Of a stretch of DNA of 10,595 bases, positions 1-7,300 are shown in pieces (position 1 is the first letter of the stretch; every line of letters begins with the position of its first letter). The notes beneath the pieces are model-generated. The model was not told where the DNA came from. It ran no database searches and worked only from the letters and a program-made list of their open reading frames with translations. The translations under genes were made by a program, and so were the position numbers. Source of the stretch: Acanthamoeba castellanii str. Neff (Eukaryota; Discosea; Longamoebia; Acanthamoebidae); the NCBI RefSeq assembly GCF_000313135.1, contig NW_004457247.1, positions 27,489-38,083 of the forward strand. Reading direction: 5' to 3'.

Positions 1-849
1 GCACGACTACGCTGTCGGTTCGGCTCAGTACAGGTAATGTTCAACTTGCCTGCAAGCCGAGGGAGAAGCTGGTGCTCACAAAGAGTGGGGACCACTCTGT
101 CGGCAGATGGCTGGAGGCCAATCTGAAAGCGGTCGACAGGAAGCTCACCCCGTGGTTGGTGGTGGGGTGGCATCGGTACAATCCACCCTCCCTTTCTGGC
201 TCTGGGTTCGACGCTGACCTGAGACCTTCGCCTAGGCCTTGGTACAACTCCAACTGGGTACACCAAGGCGAAGCCGAGCAGATGCGAGTGGCGATGGAAG
301 GTGCGGTAAAGCTTCTTTAGACGGCCATCCACCAGCCTGGCCTGACATTTACGTTGTTTTGCGTTCATCTGGCCAGAGTTGTTGTACGAGCACAAGGTGG
401 ACCTGTGCGTCACTGGCCATGTCCATGCCTACGAGCGGTCGCACCCGGTGTACAAGCAGGAGATCTCTCCCGATGGCCCAGTCCACATCACCATCGGCAC
501 AGGCAAGCTCACCTCCTTTTCTGCTTGATCCCACCGAGCTTACCCCGTGTGTGTGTGGCTGTGGCTGTGGCTGTGGTCACAGGCGGAACGCCGGAGGGTT
601 TGGTCAGTTCGTGGATGGGGCGGCCTACTTGGTGCGTCTTCTTCGAGCAAAGTCATTGCACATCACACAACCGCTGAACTGGAGGGGTGGCTCGCAAACG
701 GCAGGTCGGTTGTGCGAGATGCCAGCGACTGGGGTTTCGGGCGACTGCAAACGTTCAACGCGACCCACGCCCAATGGGACTTCTTCCACAACGACGAAAC
801 GATCGCCGACTCCTTCATGCTCGTGCGCCAACGGCACTCAGCGCACTGA
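1..849 (+). CDS. Purple acid phosphatase (metallophosphoesterase), C-terminal part, 5' partial
   Basis: Six exons can be joined in one frame: 1-33 (partial), 107-175, 236-300, 377-502, 583-631 and 705-849 (TGA at 847-849), giving the last 161 residues. Seen: DYAVGS and a QYxWLEAxLK-type stretch, then TPWLVVGWHRPWYNSN whose His matches a metal ligand of the family, then VTGHVHAYERSHPVYK, the hallmark GHVHAYER motif supplying two further His ligands. These are followed by ITIGTGG, and near the end FGRLQTFNATHAQW, the family's C-terminal segment. Purple acid phosphatases are two-metal phosphomonoesterases, usually secreted or lysosomal; the signal peptide, if any, lies outside the window. Introns are 60 to 80 nt. 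The fourth (503-582) uses a GC donor. The stop lies 71 bases from the stop of the convergent gene on the minus strand. Family assignment is firm; the physiological substrate is unknown. Confidence 0.93.
503..582 (+). other. GC-AG intron of the phosphatase gene, with a GTGGCT repeat
   Basis: The upstream exon ends ACCATCGGCACAG and is followed by GCAAGCT. The downstream exon begins GCGGAACGCCGG after CACAG. Joining them restores TIGTGGTPEGL, the expected family sequence; no GT donor nearby gives this. The donor context AG|GCAAG is the known consensus for the minor GC-AG class. The 3' half carries GT dinucleotides and about three tandem GTGGCT units (roughly 549-577) just before the acceptor, replacing a normal pyrimidine tract. 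Confidence 0.82.
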
Positions 850-920
850 GTGTATATAAGATACAAAAGGTACAGCTACGAGGCATGTAACAGTCGGAGT
901 GGCGTACACGGACTGATGCA
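850..920. other. Convergent intergenic spacer
   Basis: These 71 bases separate the stop codon of the phosphatase (plus strand) from that of the fascin/Cys-rich gene (minus strand). They must hold both 3' ends, so the transcripts may overlap. An A/T-rich patch sits just after the phosphatase stop (TATATAAGATACAAAA, 852-867). No terminator or polyadenylation hexamer can be called with confidence. Confidence 0.5.
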
Positions 921-2904
921 TCATGTGTAGCATTTACCGTGGCAGGAATCGCAAGGGGCGCGGTAGTGCAGGCTGCCGAGCTCCTCCGGACCAAATATAC
1001 CCCACCCGCCTGCGTTCCATGAGCGCGGTCAAGGGGGTCAGTCACCACCGCACACCCGACCCGCATGTGACGGGGCTCGCAGAGGAAAATATACCTTTGC
1101 CCTTGCATTTTCTACAAGGGGCCAGCTCGTCGGTCGGTAACACGCAGTTGCCTTCGCACGTGGGACACGGGAACTTGTACAGCAATTCCAGCACATCACA
1201 TACGCCCAACGATCCTATGCCCCCCTTGGTGGGCCACCAGAAACCGCCGTCATCAGCACGAGTGGTGCGCAACTCTGCCATGAGCAAGACGGAGAAGGTG
1301 AGGTGCGTACCAGGCCTCCACACTTGGGGCAGTCGTAGTGCTTAAAGGGGAGCGACTTGTCGCCCTTGCACGCAGGACATGGCCGCTTGTAGTGCATATC
1401 AAAGCGGTCGCAGGCGCCGAAGGTCCCCCAGCCTCCCTCGCCCCTGCACTTCATACAGGTGTGCCTGGATGGAGATCACCGATCGAGCACACCACGTCAG
1501 AGCCGCACAAGCCACGAGGAAGAAAATGCGAAATGTACGAAGTCGTGCTGGTGCTCGGCGGATAGGGAGGCAGGTGGTAGAGGGGAGGTTGTTGCTGTTG
1601 ATGGCCATGTTGAGCCGAGGGCTGCGGATGCTGGTGCGCCGTGTATTGATCGGGGCGACCTTGTTCGGCGGGAGGCCCCGAGTGAGGCTGGTGGTGGGCT
1701 GGTGATGGGTGTTGCGGCTGCTCGTGGCGGTAAGCTGGAGGTGGTTGATAATATTGAGCGGTGGGAGGCGGGTAAGGCCGCTGGGGTTCAGCGGGAGGCC
1801 CGAGTGAGGCTGGTGGTGGGCTGGTGGTGGCTGATGCGGCTGCTCGTGGTAAGCTGGTGGTGGTTGATAGTGTTGATGATATTGAGCGGCGGGAGGCTGG
1901 TAATACTGCTGGTGAAGAGGTGGTTGCTGGTATTGGTATCCACCTTGGGGCGGCTGTTGCTGCTGCGGCTGTTGCTGTTGCTGCTGCTGGAACTGATGGT
2001 GGGCTGATGGTTGGTGATGGCTGTAGTTGGATGGATGCGGAGGCTGCTGCGACCCCGGAGGCGAAGGCAACTGTTGGTACTGGCTCGTGGGCTGGTGATA
2101 ATGAGCCGGAGGTGGGAGATAGGCGTGTTCAGCGCTGTGCGGCTGGTTCTGGGGCTGGTTCTGGTTCTGGGGCTGCTGATGGTGGCCGTAGTGGGCCTGT
2201 GGTTGGTGGGTCGGAGAGTGTGGAGGAATGGGCAGCGACTGGCAGTGGTCGATAACCGGGCGGCGACTTGTGGGCGGCTGCAGGCTGTAGCCCAGGACGG
2301 GAATCACGTCCCAGCACTCGTACGTCTCCACCGCGATGCGATTGGCCAGCACCTCGTAGTTCGGCTCGGCGCACACGTACTTGCCGTGGTGCGACCGGAA
2401 TGCCACAAGCGAGCCGTGAGACTCAATGAGAAAGTACTCCCACACCACGGGCCGATCTCTATCGGCCACAAGCCTGCCCGAAGGCTGCCATGGGAGAGCC
2501 AAGGTGAGTCGAAGGAAAGAATAAAATAATCAAATAAAAATAAACCATAAATAAATAAAAAAATAGAAAGCGGAGGGTTAGGGTACCTCGGCACAGAGGT
2601 ACTTGCCGTGCGCGGACATGAGGGTGACGCGCTGGTTGGTGCGGGTCATGTACCAGGTTTCCCCTTCCTTGGGTTCCTCCTTGTCGGCCACGACGCGCCC
2701 CGAAGGTTCCGCGCTGAGGAAGAGCCCGTGGCTCGACAGCAGGAACACCACACTCTCTGCCCCCCCCCCAAACAACATGAGACATGGGTCCGGGCAGCTC
2801 AATTTCTAACTGGGACGCAGGCACGAACCGGATGGGATGTACGGGGACCCAGGGCCGGCAGAGAGAGACACCCCACCAGCCGCTGCGCCACGGCCGAAGT
2901 CCAT
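921..2904 (-). CDS. Fascin-like beta-trefoil protein with Q/P/H-rich linker and three C-terminal CxxCxGxG modules (one frame break)
   Basis: Exons in transcript order: 2904-2877 (ATG), 2756-2587, 2484-1539, 1464-1311, 1224-1095 and 1009-921 (TGA). Introns are 120, 102, 74, 86 and 85 nt. Residues 10 to about 127 form two fascin-like repeats: LLSSHGLFLSAEPSGRVVAD then MSAHGKYLCAEPSGRLVAD, followed by FRSHHGKYVCAE. Fascin-fold domains bind actin or other ligands. Residues about 128-380 are Gln/Pro/His-rich with a poly-Q tract. Residues 385-505 hold three 42-43-residue modules starting CMKCRGEGGWG, CPKCGGLGGIG and CRKCKGKGGWG, each followed by a PCxxCxG pair (PCPACKG, PCPTCEG, PCDSCHG), like the zinc-binding motifs of the DnaJ central domain. 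Phases agree across every join except that exon 3 (946 nt) is one base short, pinpointed to a C run at 1799-1801. With that base counted the protein is 505 residues. No J domain is present. The function of the whole is unknown; a zinc-binding cytoskeletal or scaffold role is inference. Confidence 0.85.
1671..1900 (-). repeat. Imperfect tandem repeat of about 100 bp inside the Q/P/H-rich linker
   Basis: Copy A (about 1671-1772) and copy B (about 1794-1900) both begin GGAGGCC(C)CGAGTGAGGCTG on the plus strand. They share GGTGGTGGGCTGGT, GCGGCTGCTCGTGG, TAAGCTGG and an ATATTGAGCGG end, offset by about 123 bases with small in-frame differences. On the coding strand each copy encodes a unit resembling AQYxQ..YQPPPAY, then EQP..PAHHQPHSG. 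The repeat exposes the frame break: copy A has CCCC at 1676-1679 where copy B has only CCC at 1799-1801. Confidence 0.8.
1951..1992 (-). repeat. CAG/CAA-type poly-glutamine tract
   Basis: The plus strand reads a run of CTG/TTG triplets with a few interruptions. On the coding strand this is mixed CAG and CAA codons giving two Gln blocks (seven and four) separated by Pro. Mixed codons suggest a tract that is less prone to slippage than pure CAG. It lies within the Q/P/H-rich linker of the fascin-like gene, whose whole low-complexity segment spans roughly 1560-2280. Confidence 0.85.
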
Positions 2905-2975
2905 CTTGTGGTGTAGTGTTGTGCTCGTGCCGGAGTCTTGTGTAACAAAATGTACCGAACACAACACCCGGTTGG
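2905..2975 (-). promoter_or_regulatory. Short tandem intergenic spacer upstream of the fascin-like gene
   Basis: Only 71 bases lie between the dioxygenase stop and the ATG of the fascin-like gene on the same strand, so they must hold the dioxygenase 3' end and the promoter-proximal part of the next gene, or the promoter lies within the dioxygenase's last exon. The coding strand ends CACAAG before ATGG, a plausible initiation context. No TATA-like element is visible. Confidence 0.45.
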
Positions 2976-4105
2976 TCAGTGGGTCTGGTCGTAGTCGGCC
3001 TCGAATTCGCTGACGCTGTAGGTCGCGGTCCGGTCGTGGAGTCGCGGTACCGTGGCGTCGGGGAGGGCGCGCAGGAAGAAGGGAGAGGAGATGCGCCCGA
3101 GCGAGCCACACGGGCCTTGGCTCGGCCGCAACACGACCTTGTGCCGTGCGGCGGGGAAGTAGGAGGCCGTTGCGTGGTCCATGGTCTCCCCACAGAACAC
3201 AAGGAGGTGGAAGCCGTTTCGTGTAGCGTCGGCTCGTTGCGGTGCGTACACCTCCTCCACGGGTATCCATCGCGCGTCGTGACCGAGCGCTCCCGCCTGC
3301 CAGATGTGCAGACCAGGCACGCGTGAAATGGGCACCAGTGTCAGCAGGCCGAAGTCTTTGTGATCCTCAAACACCTCCTCGCTGTTCGTGTCGCCTTCGC
3401 TGGGCTCCGCATCAGAAAATGGAGCGCGTTGCTGAACTGCGCGATCGTAGTGGACGAAGCGCAGCAACGACGCCGATGGCCCTCCTGCCACAATCAAACT
3501 CATGGTTAGCGAGGACTCCACACAGGCATTGGGGATGTAGCGCCGACCTGTCACCAGGTCCATAAGGTTCGTGGTCTCGCCGGGTACAGGTTCTGTCTGC
3601 CAGTGGTGTTGTAGGATCTGCAGCAATGCCAGCCCTGCAGGGCAATATAGTGAACCAACGCTCAGCAGGTGGCACTGGCCATTGTGCCATGTTGTTGCCG
3701 AACGCACCAGTCGAATGGAAGAAGTCGAACCCGTTCATCAACACGGCCAGCTCGGCACACGACACACCTCCGCCATGCTCCCCTCTGCGCAGCTACGACA
3801 AAATAAGGAAATAACAAGTGTACAAAGATTTTTTAAAAAAAGGGAAGCACCTGTAGGAGCTCGTAATCGTAGAGACGGACGTAGCCAGGGGGCTCGTGCC
3901 CGCTTGAGCGAGCGGACACTTGTGCAGCTTCCTTGTCCTGCGCTGCGCGGGAGAAGAAGCGCCTCGCTGCAGCTTCCAATCCGCCGACCTTGTGGGCCTC
4001 AGCCCACAAAAGGCAGAAGCCGTCGGTGTGCAGGCGGTGACAAAAGTCCTTTCGCTTTGTCGCCGAGGTAGTGCCGAGCAGTGCGCCCAGAGGGAGAGGC
4101 TCCAT
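2976..4105 (-). CDS. 2-oxoglutarate/Fe(II)-dependent dioxygenase, isopenicillin N synthase-like family
   Basis: Exons in transcript order: 4105-3851 (ATG), 3792-3708 and 3634-2976 (TGA at 2978-2976). Introns are 58 and 73 nt; joined length is 999 nt, 332 residues, close to the usual size of the family. Visible motifs: an N-terminal helix region with DGFCLL; RFVHYDR at 172-178; HKDFGLLTLVP with H205 and D207 as the HxD iron ligands (the family usually has H-T-D); GLHIW at 221-225; FPAARHKVV with H278 as the distal iron ligand; and GRISSPFFLR with R294-x-S296 as the 2-oxoglutarate carboxylate contact. Such enzymes hydroxylate or oxidatively modify small molecules, usually in the cytosol; the substrate cannot be inferred. 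An acidic insertion (about 187-204) lies just before the HxD motif. The gene is divergent from the UBE2Q/UFD1 fusion and ends 71 bases upstream of the fascin-like gene on the same strand. Confidence 0.9.
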
Positions 4106-4366
4106 TTTGCTCTTTTCGTTTCGTTTGAGCAGTTTGAAATATCGGATTAGTCGCCCAAAAGTTGCGGAATGTGGTTAGCGGAAAGGTGGGAAATGCGAAA
4201 AAATAAATATTCGATTGCCGCCAGCAAACGCACACGATCAATTGATAAGAAGAGAGTACGAGGAAAAGAAGGGGAGTAGGCAAGAGGCAGAAGGAACAAG
4301 AGAGCAGATCCGCGAAAAAGAGATTGAGCGAAACGTGTCTGGAACTCCACGGCAACAGCACCCGAG
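4106..4366. promoter_or_regulatory. Divergent (shared) upstream region
   Basis: These 261 bases separate two start codons facing away from each other, so both promoters and both 5' UTRs must lie here. The middle is more A/T-rich than the flanking exons, with AAAAAATAAATATTCGATT at about 4198-4216 and CAATTGATAAG near 4238. No open reading frame with family resemblance lies here. The call rests on layout; no specific factor site is claimed. Confidence 0.6.
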
Positions 4367-7300
4367 ATGAGCCAAATCAAGGAGGAGATCGAGCGGTGGT
4401 TGAAGAATCATCCGCAAACACCCTTTACTTTGAATGGAAAAGACGAGTCAGGTGGCTACGATTTCACCCTCGAGCCCAACGTGCTTTCATGGAAGCTCTA
4501 CGTAGACGACGAGACCGGCAAGCCTGTGGTACGCCTGCTCGTGCCGTCAGGTTCCTTAGTTGCACGTCAGTAGCCTTATGGTCGCTCTGGTCGTGCAGCA
4601 AATCTTGTGCGAGACCGACAACCCCGACCTGCAGACGTGGGCCATGCTCCTGAACATGCACATCGCCGACAACCCGCAGCGGGGCGTCACCGATCTCCTC
4701 GGGCGTGCTGAAGGTGCGCTCGAACCGAAGTACAGGCCCAACGCCACAGCGAACGCACCCGCCAATGGCGCAGAGAAGGCAACGACGGGGGAGGTGGTGG
4801 AGGAACAGAAAGGTGCCAATCCCGACGACATGGAGCAAGAAGGAGAAGAAAAGAAGTCTGAAGGAGGTGCCAAGGTGGTGAAGAGCGACATATCGCGCTG
4901 GAAGAAAGACAACGCGCTCGACATCAATCTCAACCTGCTGGCTGTGCATGAGGACAAGCTGCAGGCTGAAGCCACCATCGGACCGGAGTACTACCCGTTC
5001 CAGATCCACTTCAACGCCGAGTGGAAGCCCATGGTAAGTGTTGTACAAAGTCTCTTGTCCTGGTATCTGCTTTCTGACTTCGCTTCTGCGCGCAGTTCAT
5101 CCTCTCGGATGCGTCGGAGATGCAGGCGTACGTGACCTCGGTGAACGAGCTCCTCGACCAACGAGCCAAGGACGACCCAATGACGGTTGCCGATATGCTC
5201 GACATGCTTGCGCTCGAGTTCACGTCTGCCACGCGGGTAAGTTCCTTCAACTTGTCCTTGTTGCAGTTGAGCTTCCGCCCCGCGCAGGATCATCTTTACT
5301 TACGTGCTGCCTTGCCCAGAGTGCACGAACGTCCTCTCCCTCCTTCCCCACGATGATCACTCCGTACGATCGCCTCAAGACGAGGAGAGAGGAGGCGGAG
5401 AACAAAGCCCCGCAGAAGGACCCCACGCTTCTGGATTGGGAGGAAGTCATCATTCCCGAGCTTCGGCGCTTCCTCTACCGCACCAACGCTGCCCACTACG
5501 AAATCGAGGAGTGGGTGCGACGCGTGCGAGCGCAGATGATGCTCGGCAACGAGAAGGCGCTCCTTTTCGTGGCGAAGGAGATCCTGGGCGGCAATCGACC
5601 GTCCAGCAAGATCCTCCCCTACTTCCCGCTGCACTTACGCGAGAGGAATTACAGTCTCTACCGCCAGAGCGAGCCTCAAGAGGCTGGTTTGCTGACGTCC
5701 GAGGTACATCCACAGCCGTCCTTACACCAAACATTCGGTTCGGACTTATGGGCTGACAGAACGCTATATTTGTATCACAGGGAACAAACGAAGCCACCGA
5801 AAAGCTCAGGGAAGAGTGGGAGATGATGAAGATGCTCAATGAGCAGAACTCTCAGTTCACTGCTGGCCCATCTGCCAATGATCTCTACCACTGGTTCGTA
5901 CCACCAACCCTCTCGGTACCATGGCACACATGAGGATGCTGATGACTGTGACGCAGGAACATTCGCTTGAAGAACTTTGACTATGACAGCGACCTGGGTC
6001 AAGATCTGACCGAGTACACTCTCATGGTTGACCCCATGGCAGTCTCCACTGCTGAGTCCGGAGACGTACGAGTCCAGCAGGCCGAGATCCTCATCGAGAT
6101 GAAGTTCCCGCCTAACTACCCCGAAACCGCTCCCCAGTTCCGGCTTGTCCGGCCCGGCCTCCGCATGCTTGTACGTTGTTCCTCCGCCTCAGGTGAGGAA
6201 GCGGTGTCACTGATCTATATTTCGTCTCTTTCGTAGAAACCGATCTCCAGCCTCAACGTGGGTCACGGCATATCGGTCGAGGACTCCGTACCGTGTCCTG
6301 ATGGGGAAGTGGCCGAGGCCGCATCCAGCTCTCCGACAAGCATCACTCCTTCCAGCGACAGTATGGATGAAGTCAATCCGCTTTCTTTCTCCATGCAAAT
6401 CGAAGATGCGAGTACGGCTTCCCTCTAGACGCTCAACCTAGCTCAAATACTTGACTGACCGGTACCTTGCAGGCAAGAAGGGATGGAACCCCAACATGTC
6501 GGTCTTTGACATGATCATAGCGATTCGGGAGGCACTCGTCAAGTCTGGCGCCCGGGTGGACATGACCACGGCCACCGCTGGCTACGGTCTGCCCACTGTT
6601 AACTCCTTCTGGCGGAAGTACACGGCTCGGTCGCCTGCCTCCTTCAACAGGCCCGAGGTCGAGCAAGGCGGCAAGATCATTCTGCCGGTCTCTGCCATCG
6701 AGGAGCTTACACGAGAGCTTGACACTCAATCCGACAGCTTGGGCTTCGAGGGGTACCCTTCCAACTTGAGTCACCTGTTTCGCCTTCACTGTGGCGCTCA
6801 CTCAAGCGTCTGCAGTGGCCCTGCCTATCTGAGGCAAAGCGACAGCCAAAAGAAGGAGAGCACCATCATCTTCGAGGTCACTGGAGCGGAGAAGAGACGA
6901 CTCTTCTGTGGCGTACTCGAGTTCACCGCCGAGCCCGGTCAGGTCTGCCTGCCCAAGTGGGTGATGGACCAACTTGGCATCGCCGAGGGGCAGTCGGCCC
7001 AGCTGCGAAGGGTCAACCTCCCGAAGGGGACAGACGTCAAGGTTCAGGTAGGATACACCACCCACCTAATGCTACTTTCTTGCTTCCCTCCTCTTTTGCC
7101 ACGTGCTAATTGTATCCTTTATCAACTTAGCCCCATTCGGCCGAGTTCCACAACAGCCAAGACAACCCGAAGGCCATGCTGGAGTGGGTCCTACCCGACT
7201 ATGTCGCCTTGACGGGTACGCCAATCGAACAGCTGCGCCAACTGCGTCTTCGGTCTTACTGACTCCTTTGTGGGCGACTTTTGTTAGCTGGCGAGACGCT

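Noticed and set aside
1459..2529. Long plus-strand open frames (143-182 residues) rich in Val, Gly, Ala and Leu
   Set aside because: They are the antisense of the Q/P/H-rich linker; the composition follows from the complement of CAG/CCA-type codons, and the minus-strand frame has domain support.
2574..2585. GGGTTAGGG, a telomere-like motif
   Set aside because: Only about one and a half units and inside an intron; no array is present.
2905..2975. Fusion of the dioxygenase to the fascin-like protein by splicing past the stop
   Set aside because: The dioxygenase is full length with a normal stop, and the fascin-like gene has its own ATG in good context; no splice pair gives a sensible join.
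5287..5345. Alternative exon starting at GATCATC (acceptor at 5287) in the UBE2Q/UFD1 gene
   Set aside because: That acceptor leads to a stop soon after the join; using the acceptor at 5319 keeps the frame that continues into the following 128-residue exon.
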